NCBI RefSeq assembly: GCF_010998615.1
Contig: NZ_JAAEAH010000008.1
Span: 1 to 64,000, forward strand
Length of the DNA: 64,000 nt
Direction of reading: 5' to 3'
DNA from: Myxococcus sp. CA023
GTDB lineage: Bacteria > Myxococcota > Myxococcia > Myxococcales > Myxococcaceae
This document shows positions 56,592-64,000 of this stretch, piece after piece (the first letter of the stretch is position 1; every line of letters starts with the position of its first letter). A model generated the notes under the pieces. That model had not been told where the DNA came from, did not search any database, and worked only from the letters and a program-made list of their open reading frames with translations. Position numbers and translations under genes: made by a program.

Positions 56592-57101
56592 ATGGGATAC
56601 TCCGTGCCTCGGAAATTCCACAAAGAGGATGAAGACGTTTCCGAGGACCTGGAGAAGCTCCAGAACCTGCTCCTCGCGCTGGGCCGGCGCAGTTCGCTCC
56701 GTGACCCCATCGCCAGCATGTGCGAGCAGCTCCAGTTCACGCCACCCCAGGTTCACGCCATCCTCTGGCTGGGTCAGGACGGCCCGCTCACCATGGGCGA
56801 GCTGGCGCGCCGGCTGGGTGTCACGGAGAAGACCGTCACGGGTGTGGTGGACCGGCTGGAGCGCCAGGGGCACCTGCTGCGCGAGCGCAGCGCCACCGAC
56901 CGCCGCGTCGTGCACTGCCGCCTGACGGAGGACGGCCAGTCGACCTGGGAGCGGCTCAACCGCGTGGTCGTCCATGGCATGCACCAGTTCCTGGGCATCC
57001 TCGACGTGGGAGACCGCAAGGCCCTCTTCCGCATCCTGGAGAAGCTGGTGAAGCGCATGAGCGCCCCGGCCACGCCCACGCCGCGTGAGCGCGCGGGCTG
57101 A
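56592..57101 (+). CDS. MarR-family transcriptional regulator
   Basis: 169 residues. Winged helix with GPLTMGELARRLGVTEKTVTGVVDRLE (recognition helix) and the wing RERSATDRRVVHCRLTEDG. MarR proteins usually repress adjacent genes and are relieved by small ligands. Divergent from modABC, but it is not ModE, which has a different HTH-plus-MOP build, so control of molybdate transport is only suggested by position. Confidence 0.9.
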   Translation: MGYSVPRKFHKEDEDVSEDLEKLQNLLLALGRRSSLRDPIASMCEQLQFTPPQVHAILWLGQDGPLTMGELARRLGVTEKTVTGVVDRLERQGHLLRERSATDRRVVHCRLTEDGQSTWERLNRVVVHGMHQFLGILDVGDRKALFRILEKLVKRMSAPATPTPRERAG

Positions 57102-57217
57102 CAGCCGGGCCCTCGGCGGGGCCCCAGTCCTCCAGGCGGCCTGACAGGCTTCATGCCCGGGTGGTCAGCCCCCCTGCGTCGCGCGGCGGTCGCAGCTTGC
57201 GACAGGGGAGGAAGGCG

Positions 57218-58756
57218 ATGAGGGTACACGCGCGCGGGGTGGCGGTAGGGGTGCTGCTGAGCCTGGTGGCCTGCCGGAAGGACGCGGAGGAGCCGCCTCC
57301 TTCCACGGCGACCTCCGCACCGAAGCCGACCGAGCCTCCCCCGCTGCCCGCCGGGCGCGCCGTGGCGCTCGCCTCCGTCGCGCCCCTGGTGGCGTCCGTG
57401 AGTCCGGCCGTCGTCAACGTGGAGGTGCGGCTGGGCGCGCCCACACCCGGCGAGACGAAGGACACGCCCTGGGGAGGTGACGGTCCCTCGCCTTTCGGAG
57501 GCTTGCCGTTCGACGGCACCCCTTTCGGCGACGCCCCCGAGGACCCGCTGTCTCCCTTCGAGGCTCCCTCGCCCTTCGCGCCGCCGGTGCGCGAGGGCAT
57601 CGGCTCCGGCTTCATCATCGACGCCAGGGGACTGGTGCTCACCAACCACCACCTCGTGGAAGACGCGGAGGCGATTCAGGTACAGCTCGCCGACGGGCGC
57701 GACCTGGAGGCGCGCGTGCTGGGCTCGGACCCGCTCACCGACGTGGCGGTGCTCCAGCTCGAACGCCTGGACGGCGGCAAGCCCTTGCCGGTGGTGCGGC
57801 TGGGAAACTCGGATGCGCTGCGTGTGGGGGACTGGGTGCTGGCCATTGGCAATCCCTTCGGCCTGACGTCCAGCACCAGCCTGGGCATCCTCGCCGCGAA
57901 GGAGCGCGACATCGCGGCGGGCCCCTTCGACGACTTCCTCCAGACGGACGCCGCCATCAACCCGGGCAACTCCGGCGGTCCGCTGTTCAACCTGAATGGC
58001 GAGGTGGTGGGCATCAACACCGCCATCGCTGGCGAGGGCTCGGGCATTGGCTTCGCGGTGCCCAGCAACCTCGTCAAATCGCTGCTGCCCCAGTTGGAGA
58101 AGAAGGGCAGCGTCACCCGGGGCTGGCTGGGGCTGATGGTGCAGGACATGACGCCCGATTTGGGCGAGGCGCTGGGCGCGCCGGTGCAGGAGGGCGCGGT
58201 CGTCACCGACGTCACGGCGGAGACAGCGGCGGCCCGAGCCGGGCTGCGGCCGGACGACATCATCGTCGCCGCGGATGGGCAGCCCATCGACTCGGCGGGC
58301 GCGCTCACGCGGCTGGTGGCGCTGAAACCACCGGGCGCGGAGCTCACGCTCGCCTTCTACCGGGACGCGAAGAAGCGCGACGTGAAGGCGACGCTGGGCA
58401 CGCGGCCCGACCTGGAAGGCGTCGCCGTGAAGGAGCCGGCCGTCGGGGGCTCGCAGCGCCCCGCCGAGCATCGCGTGGGGCTGAGCCTGATGGACATGGA
58501 CCCAGCGCTGGCGGAGTCCCAGGAGCTGCCGCCCTCCGGCGCATTGGTGACGGAGGTGGCCCCCGCCTCCATGGCCGAACACGCCGGCCTGCTGCCGGGC
58601 ATGGTGGTGGTGGAAGCCGCGAACAAGCCCGTGCGCGGCGCGAAGGACGTGGTGACGGCGCTGCGGAAGACGAAGCCCGGCGAGTCCGTGCTGCTCCGCG
58701 TGGCCCTGCCGGGTGGCGCGCTGGAGCTGCGCGCGCTCACGGTGCCGAAGGAGTAG
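57218..58756 (+). CDS. HtrA/DegP-like serine protease lipoprotein with two PDZ domains
   Basis: 512 residues. GGAGGAAGG precedes the ATG; lipobox LLSLVACRK (Cys19), so it is membrane-tethered. Trypsin-like triad His145 (TNHHLVEDA), Asp175 (DPLTDVAVLQ), Ser252 (GNSGGPLFN). Two PDZ domains follow (about 305-400 and 420-505). A Pro/Phe/Gly-rich loop (residues 75-122) precedes the His. Periplasmic quality-control role is standard for the family. Confidence 0.92.
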   Translation: MRVHARGVAVGVLLSLVACRKDAEEPPPSTATSAPKPTEPPPLPAGRAVALASVAPLVASVSPAVVNVEVRLGAPTPGETKDTPWGGDGPSPFGGLPFDGTPFGDAPEDPLSPFEAPSPFAPPVREGIGSGFIIDARGLVLTNHHLVEDAEAIQVQLADGRDLEARVLGSDPLTDVAVLQLERLDGGKPLPVVRLGNSDALRVGDWVLAIGNPFGLTSSTSLGILAAKERDIAAGPFDDFLQTDAAINPGNSGGPLFNLNGEVVGINTAIAGEGSGIGFAVPSNLVKSLLPQLEKKGSVTRGWLGLMVQDMTPDLGEALGAPVQEGAVVTDVTAETAAARAGLRPDDIIVAADGQPIDSAGALTRLVALKPPGAELTLAFYRDAKKRDVKATLGTRPDLEGVAVKEPAVGGSQRPAEHRVGLSLMDMDPALAESQELPPSGALVTEVAPASMAEHAGLLPGMVVVEAANKPVRGAKDVVTALRKTKPGESVLLRVALPGGALELRALTVPKE

Positions 58757-59387
58757 GCGCGCGCGCCAGCAGCACGCGGGGATGCAGCAACAGCGCGACG
58801 GCCTCGCGCACCGTCCAATAGATGCGGTCGAACGTGTCCAGGTTGCGCTCGGTCTCCAGCGCAGGACTGGTGGCCACCTCCCAGCCATACAGCCGGAAGT
58901 AGTTGCGCGCGCGCAACAGGTGATACGGGTCCGACACCACCACCACGCGCCGAGCCCCCAGCCCGCGCAGCACCTCGGCCGTGAGCCGGGCGTTGTCGTC
59001 GGTGGAGTGACTGCCCTCCTCCAGGACACACGCCTCCGCCGGGACGCCCATCCGCGTCGCCAGCGCCAGCATGACGCGCGCCTCGGAGGGTGGATTCACG
59101 CCCACGCCGCCGGAGAAGACGAGCCGGGGGGCCACGCCGCGGTGGTACAGCGCCACCGCGTGCTCGGTGCGCGCGCGCAGCGCCCCGGAAGGCACGCCCC
59201 CGGGCAACACGCGCGCGCCCAGCACCACCAGCACGTCGGCGGGCGCGGCCTGTTCGCGCTGACCGAAGCGGTCCACCACCCAAGCGAGGCCGAAGACACC
59301 ACACGTCAGCACGCCCGCGCCCACCATCAGGAGCCGGAAGAGGCGCGCGGTGCGCGGCGTGAGTGACGTGGGCGGCACCCTCCGCAC
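58737..59387 (-). CDS. YdcF/SanA-like DUF218 membrane protein
   Basis: 216 residues from a GTG. One N-terminal membrane helix (LFRLLMVGAGVLTCGVFGLAW) then a DUF218 domain: ADVLVVLGARV, SGGVGVNPPSEA, LEEGSHSTDDNAR, VVVVSDPYHLLRAR. Relatives (SanA, ElyC) affect envelope integrity. Its 3' end overlaps the end of the HtrA-like gene by 20 bases, tail to tail. Confidence 0.88.
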   Translation of the reverse strand: MRRVPPTSLTPRTARLFRLLMVGAGVLTCGVFGLAWVVDRFGQREQAAPADVLVVLGARVLPGGVPSGALRARTEHAVALYHRGVAPRLVFSGGVGVNPPSEARVMLALATRMGVPAEACVLEEGSHSTDDNARLTAEVLRGLGARRVVVVSDPYHLLRARNYFRLYGWEVATSPALETERNLDTFDRIYWTVREAVALLLHPRVLLARAPTPSAP

Positions 59388-59657
59388 GCTAGCCTGAAGT
59401 CATCCCTCCGCCACCGCGCAATCCACGCCGATGCCTGGAGGCCGCACACCGGCGCGCTTTGCTGCGATGGCTGGCAAGAAGTGCCGGGGTGGCAAGGCTT
59501 GCCCGCCTGAGCGCATGTCCCGACGGGCCATGGGAAGGCCCGGGGAATGAACGGCATCTCGGCCGCGGCGCGTCGTGACCTGGCGCGTGCGCGGCATGGC
59601 ACGCGGGCCCGGGCGGACTGGACGTAGCCCCATGGGTGCGCTCCAATCCCCCGGGTG

Positions 59658-60044
59658 ATGACTCCTGAAGACGCAACGAAGGCCCTGTCGGAAGTGGAGC
59701 TGGTCCCCTGCGCGGAGATGGCGCTGATGGACGCGCGGCGGCTGGTGGACGCCTGCCTGGGCGCGGACGTGCCGGCGCTCGTGCATCGCGAGGCCTGCAG
59801 CAAGCCGGGCTGCAGCCCGAAGTTCCAGGTGCTGGTGCGCCCCGAGGACGGCCCTCGCGTGGCCGCCCTGCTCCAGCAGCGGTGGATGGACAGCATCGAG
59901 CGCGAAGGCCTGGTGCCCATGGGACGCACCGCCGCTCCGGCGGCCCCCATCCCCGAGGACGGCGAGCCGCCCTGCCCGGCCTGTGGCACCGCCGCGCCGC
60001 TGCTGGAAGGCGCCTGTAGCGACTGCGGACTCCAGCTCGATTGA
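59658..60044 (+). CDS. Small protein with C-terminal zinc ribbon (DUF2007-like)
   Basis: 128 residues from the ATG directly after a GTG in the same frame. The N-terminal part (VELVPCAEMALMDARRLVDACL...VLVRPEDGPRVAALL) looks like a DUF2007 signal-transducing-type domain; the C-terminus has CPACG...CSDCG, a zinc ribbon. The 270 bases upstream hold no convincing gene. Function unknown. Confidence 0.65.
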   Translation: MTPEDATKALSEVELVPCAEMALMDARRLVDACLGADVPALVHREACSKPGCSPKFQVLVRPEDGPRVAALLQQRWMDSIEREGLVPMGRTAAPAAPIPEDGEPPCPACGTAAPLLEGACSDCGLQLD

Positions 60045-60110
60045 GGGACGGGCGGACGCGAGCGGTTGTCACATCACCGCTTCGTCTCATGAAACAATTG
60101 GCAGTTCGGC

Positions 60111-60245
60111 GTGAAGTCCGCCGAGTACGCCCTGGGTCAGGGCCAGCTCAAGGCGTACCTGGGCGCGCAGAACCTCGAGCACCAGGTGCTCAAGGGCTTT
60201 ACGCGCAACGACAACGAAGTGCTGTACCGCTTCAACGTCGGCTGA
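60111..60245 (+). pseudogene. C-terminal gene fragment
   Basis: A frame that enters from a stop codon reads WQFGVKSAEYALGQGQLKAY, then LGAQNLEHQVLKGFTRNDNE, then VLYRFNVG and stop. Its codon use is coding-like but it has no ribosome site, and the reading is only 44 codons from the first GTG. It looks like the last 50 residues of a larger protein whose 5' part is lost. Parent family not recognised. Confidence 0.45.
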
Positions 60246-60258
60246 TGCCCGCGCTGGC

Positions 60259-60280
60259 CCGCGCCTCGTTCAAGGCGCGG
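60259..60280. terminator. Hairpin terminator
   Basis: Eight-base arms (CCGCGCCT and AGGCGCGG) with a six-base loop, overlapping the 3' end of the convergent endonuclease/phosphatase gene. No T-tract. Confidence 0.5.
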
Positions 60281-61133
60281 TACCGGTGGCCGGGCGCTCG
60301 GCGACCACGGCCACGGCTTCCGGCTTCAGCCGCAGGTCCGCCACCACGGGGTAGTGGTCGGACACGTCCACGCGCAGCACCCGGCTGGCCACGGACGTGA
60401 AGGCATCACACGCCAGCACATAGTCGATGCGCAGCGTGGGCAGGAAGAGCGGCAGCGGATACGTGCCCCCCGTGCCCCCAGTCGCCGCGGCGACGTCATA
60501 CAGGGCCCGCCGCAGCAGCCGCGTGGAGCGTGAATCCGGTCCGTCGTTGAGGTCCCCCATCAACACCTTGGGCCGCGAATCCTGCGCCATCAGCCGCGCC
60601 ACGTACGCGCTCTGCCGCACGCGGATGTCGCTGTTGAAGGGCCGGCGGATGAGGTGCGTGAGGTAGACGCTCACCTCGCGCCCATCCACCTCCACCACCG
60701 CATGCGCCACGGTGCGAGGCTCCGCGCCGCGCGGCCCCGGCAACGGATACTGCGCCAGTGCCTCCAGCGGGAAGCGCGACAGCACGGCGATGCCGTAGGC
60801 CCCGCCGAACAAGTCCGTGGTGCGGAAGTGGGCGCGGTACTTCAGGCCGGTGAGGCGCGACAGCTCCTCCGTCTGGTCCAGGCCACGCGCGCGGGTGGAC
60901 CCCACGTCCACCTCCTGTAAGGCGACGACGTCCGGCACCGCGGCGCGAATCACGTGCGCCACGCGCTCCAAGCCGCGGGTGCCGGATTGGATGTTGAAGG
61001 TCATCACCCGCAGCTCTCCCGGGGCGCGCCGTACGGCGGCGACGGACTCGGTGGAGGCGAGGTAGCCAGGGCCGGTCGCACACGCGAGCGGCCCCATCAG
61101 GAACAGGATGGGGAGGAGGCGGCGAAGGCGCAT
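60270..61133 (-). CDS. Endonuclease/exonuclease/phosphatase-family lipoprotein
   Basis: 287 residues. Lipoprotein signal ending PLACATG. EEP fold: RVMTFNIQSG, VALQEVD, VLMGDLNDGP, and SDHYPVVADL carry the metal-binding Asn, Glu, Asp and His. Such exported proteins are often nucleases or phosphodiesterases (sphingomyelinase-like). Substrate not predicted. Confidence 0.87.
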   Translation of the reverse strand: MRLRRLLPILFLMGPLACATGPGYLASTESVAAVRRAPGELRVMTFNIQSGTRGLERVAHVIRAAVPDVVALQEVDVGSTRARGLDQTEELSRLTGLKYRAHFRTTDLFGGAYGIAVLSRFPLEALAQYPLPGPRGAEPRTVAHAVVEVDGREVSVYLTHLIRRPFNSDIRVRQSAYVARLMAQDSRPKVLMGDLNDGPDSRSTRLLRRALYDVAAATGGTGGTYPLPLFLPTLRIDYVLACDAFTSVASRVLRVDVSDHYPVVADLRLKPEAVAVVAERPATGTAP

Positions 61134-61346
61134 GGGCGGAAGGGGCGCGATGTTAAGCCCCCTCCGCGGACCTGTCGCCCTGCCCCCCAGGCTCGTCCGG
61201 CAGGCAGCCGGCCTGGCAGGCCATCAGTAAGCAGGGGGGCGAGGCCGTGCCCGCCCTCCACGGGAGGGGCCCGACCCGGGAGCCGGCCTGCGTCCGGTCC
61301 GGGCCACCCTTCCCCCTGCTCCATCCCACGCCCAACCTGTTTCTTC

Positions 61347-61628
61347 ATGAAACCGACACTGGCATCCGATTCGTCTGGCCGGTCCCGCTGGCGCTCGTGG
61401 GCGCTGATGGCCATTCCCGCCGCCCTGCTGCCCGTGGGACTCCTGCGCTACCGCGCCCGGCGCCGGTCACGCCGTCCGGCGCCCCTGCGCAGCGCCGTGG
61501 GCCTGGGGCTGGTGTCCCTGGCCATCCTGCGGCTGGCGGGCAACTCCCGGCGGAAGATTCGACGGGTGCCGGCCTTCGACGCATTCCTGCCCGACGAGTT
61601 CACTGCCTCGGTGGCCTCCGGTCACTGA
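61347..61628 (+). CDS. Small membrane protein of unknown function
   Basis: 93 residues with two hydrophobic stretches (ALMAIPAALLPVGLL and AVGLGLVSLAILRLAG) separated by a very basic loop (RYRARRRSRRPAP). Composition and G/C third positions support coding, but the ribosome site is weak. No family recognised. Confidence 0.5.
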   Translation: MKPTLASDSSGRSRWRSWALMAIPAALLPVGLLRYRARRRSRRPAPLRSAVGLGLVSLAILRLAGNSRRKIRRVPAFDAFLPDEFTASVASGH

Positions 61629-61666
61629 CGGCGCTGTCGCGCACGGAGGCCTCCTTTCAACGAAGC

Positions 61667-62287
61667 CTAGCGGCGGCGGCGCAGGCGGGTGCCGAGCAGC
61701 ACCAGGGCCGCGCCCAGCAACGGGATACCGCCCGCGGCGGCGCAGCCACCGCCGTCATCATCACCACCGCCGTTGCCGCCGCCAGTCGCCACGGTGACGT
61801 TGAGCGTGGTGGCCGCAGAGGCGTCTCCCTGGTCGGTGCCGTTCTCGTTCACCGAGTTGCCCGCGCCGTACAGGGTGACGGTACCGGGGGTGGACGGGGC
61901 CACCAGGGTGAAGTCGAAACGGGCCGCGCCGCCGGAGAACGCCTGGATGTTTTTGTGGGTGACTTCCCCGCTCAGCTTGTACGAACCCGTGCCCGGGTTG
62001 AGCGTGCCGCCGTTGTCGCTCACCGCCACGTTGTAGCCCGCACCTGCGGCCGGCCCGCCCCGGATGACGAGCGTGTAGTTGCCGGTGGCGCCCGGCGCCA
62101 GCGTGGTGGGCCCTTCGATGGTCACCGTGGGCGCGCTGCCGCCGGAGTGGCACTCTGCACAAGTGAAGCCCGAGCCCTGCTTGCCGCTTCGGCCACTGAT
62201 GCCCATGGAATTGGCGAACGCGGAACCGGAGACAAGGCACGCCGACACAACGCCGGCAACTCCGAGAGATGCAAGGTACGACCGCAT
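61667..62287 (-). CDS. Exported choice-of-anchor V-type protein with CxxCH motif and MYXO-CTERM-like tail
   Basis: 206 residues. Signal peptide (cleavage near AFA-NS), then FTCAECHSGG, a CxxCH motif that could hold c-type heme, then a beta-sandwich domain. The C-terminus has a Gly/Asp spacer, GGGCAAAG, a hydrophobic stretch and RRRR, which fits MYXO-CTERM sorting. The CxxCH start followed by this domain matches the choice-of-anchor V group. Surface or cell-envelope location is likely. Confidence 0.8.
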   Translation of the reverse strand: MRSYLASLGVAGVVSACLVSGSAFANSMGISGRSGKQGSGFTCAECHSGGSAPTVTIEGPTTLAPGATGNYTLVIRGGPAAGAGYNVAVSDNGGTLNPGTGSYKLSGEVTHKNIQAFSGGAARFDFTLVAPSTPGTVTLYGAGNSVNENGTDQGDASAATTLNVTVATGGGNGGGDDDGGGCAAAGGIPLLGAALVLLGTRLRRRR

Positions 62288-62359
62288 GAAGCCTCCAAAA
62301 AGGAACGACGGGAAGGAGGCTCTCTACATAGCGCGCCCCTCCCACCCTTCACAGCCACC

Positions 62360-63085
62360 CTAACGGCCGCTACTGCGCAGCAATACCGCACAGGCCTCGT
62401 CACGAAGTTGAGACAAGGTGAAGCGCGTTCCCACACCGGAGTGCTCCAGTCCAGCCCCCAGGGAAAGCACCCCGTGCGCCACGGTCCAGGCCAGGTTGGC
62501 CAGCCGACGCGGCTGGAGCCCTGGGGCCAGCCGGCCCGCGCGCGCATCCGCCTGGAGCCGCGCCTCCAGCACGTCATTCAGATGTCCACTCAGCGCCAGC
62601 ACCCGCGATTGGTGCGCCTCGGATTGCCGCCCCGTCAACTGCGGCCACAGATAGACGACGCGAAAGCCGTCCAGGTCCTCCGCGTACAAATCCACCCGGG
62701 CACGAACCAGCGCGGCCAGGGCCTCCACGCCGCTGGCCGCGGCCGTCACCGCCGCCTCCAGCACCTTCACCTCGCGCTCCAGTCCCTCCACTGCCAACGC
62801 CCCCACGAGGTCCTCCTTGGAGCGAAAGTAGTAGAAAAGTGAAGGCTTGCTCAGGTCCGCCTCCGCCGCCACGGCCTCCAGGGTCAGTCCCAACACCCCG
62901 CCCCGAACCAACACCGCCCGTGCGGCGACGAGGATGGCCTGACGGCGGCCCTCCTGACGCCGCGCCTTGCGCGCCTCGCGCTCGGAGGGCTCTGCGGTGG
63001 GAGCCGATGCCGGGGTGGGCGCGGCCGCGCGACGGCGGCCCGGCGCGGGCTTGCGGCCACCGCCGCTAGAACCGGGCGAAGGCAT
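62360..63085 (-). CDS. TetR/AcrR-family transcriptional regulator
   Basis: 241 residues. A Pro/Ala-rich lead of about 30 residues, then a TetR HTH (ILVAARAVLVRGGVLGLTLEAVAAEADLSKPSLFYYFRSKEDLV) and a helical ligand domain. The ATG lies inside the end of the DUF4336 gene (20-base overlap), so they are co-transcribed. The palindrome in the shared promoter suggests it represses its own operon. Confidence 0.9.
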   Translation of the reverse strand: MPSPGSSGGGRKPAPGRRRAAAPTPASAPTAEPSEREARKARRQEGRRQAILVAARAVLVRGGVLGLTLEAVAAEADLSKPSLFYYFRSKEDLVGALAVEGLEREVKVLEAAVTAAASGVEALAALVRARVDLYAEDLDGFRVVYLWPQLTGRQSEAHQSRVLALSGHLNDVLEARLQADARAGRLAPGLQPRRLANLAWTVAHGVLSLGAGLEHSGVGTRFTLSQLRDEACAVLLRSSGR

Positions 63086-63740
63086 TCCGCACCGCCTCCC
63101 GGCCGCCCTGCTCCACCACGTCACCGTGGCACACCACCACGCGCTCCACATCCCAGGCCTGGGCCCGCGCCAGCGACGCGCGCACGGCCTCCCGGTCCTT
63201 GATGACGGAGCGGACCAGCATGGTCGGCGCCAGCCGCTGCCACGCGCCGCTCAGCTTCAGGTACATGCGGGTGAACCACGAACCCGTCCGGTGCACGTTG
63301 AACGCCAGGTCGGTGACGAACAGCGTCTGGCTGGGGCGGTGGAAGAAGAGCAGCTCGTCCACCTTGGGCATCCCCTGGACGAGCACCTGGTCCAGGACGC
63401 CGGCCCAGCTGGCCTCGGCCGTGTCACCCAGCTCCAGGTCGATGCGCAGGTCCGGCCGCTTGCGCCGCAGCGCCGCGGGCGCGGCCACCTTCGCGTCTGG
63501 ATAGGCCGCCGCCCAGTCCTGCACGTACAGGTGGTGCATCAGGTTGGGCGCCACCAGGAAGCGCACCGGCCCGAGCGCATCCACCGCCGCCCGCGCCTCC
63601 GGACTGAAGCGGACGGGCGAGTGGAGCCACAGCCCCCCATCCGGCAGGCGGACGGCCGTCATCCGGCCCCCCAAATCCAGTCCCCCGATGCGGAACTCCA
63701 CCGCGAGCACGTGCACGTCGTCGGCCACCTGGTGAAACAT
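63066..63740 (-). CDS. DUF4336 (MBL-like) protein
   Basis: 224 residues. The ATG at MFHQVADDVHV has AGGAGG six bases upstream. DUF4336 proteins have a degenerate metallo-beta-lactamase fold; visible are HSPVRFSPEARAAVDALG, APNLMHHLYVQDW, ELLFFHRPSQTLFVTDLAFN and a C-terminal VVVCHGDVV. First gene of an operon with a TetR regulator. Possible hydrolase; substrate unknown. Confidence 0.82.
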   Translation of the reverse strand: MFHQVADDVHVLAVEFRIGGLDLGGRMTAVRLPDGGLWLHSPVRFSPEARAAVDALGPVRFLVAPNLMHHLYVQDWAAAYPDAKVAAPAALRRKRPDLRIDLELGDTAEASWAGVLDQVLVQGMPKVDELLFFHRPSQTLFVTDLAFNVHRTGSWFTRMYLKLSGAWQRLAPTMLVRSVIKDREAVRASLARAQAWDVERVVVCHGDVVEQGGREAVRNAFARF

Positions 63741-63774
63741 GACTGCCTCCTGGATGCGCACTCAACCGGTGCTC

Positions 63775-63804
63775 ATTATTCTGACCATTGGTCGAAAAAC
63801 TCAA
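63775..63804 (-). promoter_or_regulatory. Promoter with embedded TetR-type operator
   Basis: On the minus strand, TTGAGT (63799-63804) and AATAAT (63775-63780) are a fair sigma-70 pair with 18-base spacing. Between them lies GACCATTGGTC (63783-63793 on the plus strand), a perfect palindrome about one base, close to the TGACCAATGGTCA type bound by many TetR proteins. This suits autorepression of the DUF4336-tetR operon. Confidence 0.6.
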
Positions 63805-63917
63805 TCCCGTCCAGGAAGGGACCCAGCGCCCGTCCGAGCGACGGGGCCGTTGATTTCCGGGTGGGCCCGGCGTAGGCAACCGTCCTCTTTCCACGACTTT
63901 TGAAGGGTGCTCCGCAC

Positions 63918-64000
63918 ATGGCCGAGAAGCTCACGCCCCGCGAGAAGGGCTTTTCCGAGTGGTACGTCGACCTGGTCCAGAAGGCGAAGCTCGCCGACTA
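63918..64000 (+). CDS. proS: Prolyl-tRNA synthetase (5' part; continues past window)
   Basis: The first 27 codons read [20 protein letters not shown] and go on QKAKLAD, the usual N-terminus of the eukaryote/archaeal-type (type 3) ProRS found in some bacteria. It charges tRNA-Pro. The rest lies outside the window. Confidence 0.75.
   Translation, partial: MAEKLTPREKGFSEWYVDLVQKAKLAD

Noticed and set aside
56592..57101. ModE regulator of molybdate transport
   Set aside because: The protein has a MarR winged helix and no MOP domain, so only a MarR call is supported.
59467..59624. Two tiny overlapping frames (27 and 26 codons) before the zinc-ribbon gene
   Set aside because: They overlap as ATGA and look tidy, but there is no ribosome site and the composition is mainly Arg/Ala/Gly as in shadow frames.
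63741..63917. tRNA-linked leader or T-box before proS
   Set aside because: No T-box sequence or terminator/antiterminator pair is visible; the gap is explained by the DUF4336-tetR promoter.

Overview
The window is about 64 kb of very GC-rich, tightly packed bacterial DNA. It is best explained as chromosome from a myxobacterium of the Myxococcaceae (Myxococcus/Corallococcus/Pyxidicoccus type). The grounds are strong G/C bias at third codon positions, many lipoproteins with Asp-Gly or Pro-rich spacers, three proteins ending in a MYXO-CTERM-like tail (Cys, hydrophobic helix, Arg cluster), and a PilZ domain of the TIGR02266 type. I see no rRNA, tRNA, CRISPR array, intact insertion sequence or prophage. 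Both window edges cut genes or may cut them: the first gene may begin upstream, and the last is the start of a prolyl-tRNA synthetase.

Layout. 0-5 kb: DUF4175 coiled-coil protein plus a peptidase-MA/TPR protein. 5-19 kb: housekeeping and envelope genes (DUF1622, DUF4142, S9 peptidase, DsbA-like oxidoreductase, FliB-like protein, a PilZ-Hsp70 fusion, a membrane-protein gene broken by an in-frame stop, MltG, a crotonase, a repeat lipoprotein). 19-23 kb: moxR-DUF58-BatA operon. 23-26 kb: an operon matching the Bacillus cannibalism system sdpABC, here in the order C-A-B and closed by a nested hairpin. 26-38 kb: GTPase, dbpA, a frameshifted mini-lipoprotein, KaiC-like ATPase with response regulator, nagZ, a peroxiredoxin with a histone-H1-like tail, a metal-transport pair, a response regulator with DUF4388, and a methyltransferase. 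38-42.5 kb: HAD-UbiA, DprE1-like and DprE2-like genes, the set that makes decaprenyl-phosphoryl-arabinose in mycobacteria. 44-50 kb: a lipid-polyketide operon with type III PKS, ICMT-like methyltransferase, ACP, fatty-acyl-AMP ligase and FAD oxidoreductase. 50-54 kb: an iron-responsive locus with a Fur-box match, hmuY and a metalloprotease on one side and a decayed siderophore-interacting-protein gene on the other, followed by a possible transposase remnant and a 23-bp-arm palindrome. 54-57 kb: modABC and a MarR-type regulator. 57-64 kb: HtrA-like lipoprotein protease, DUF218 protein, endonuclease/phosphatase-family lipoprotein, MYXO-CTERM protein, a TetR/DUF4336 operon with a clear operator, and proS.

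The most interesting systems are the Sdp-like toxin operon, the type III PKS/FAAL cluster, the DprE-like cassette, and two unusual fusions (PilZ-Hsp70 and peroxiredoxin-H1 tail). All function calls come from reading translated sequence and recognising families by eye; no database search was run.
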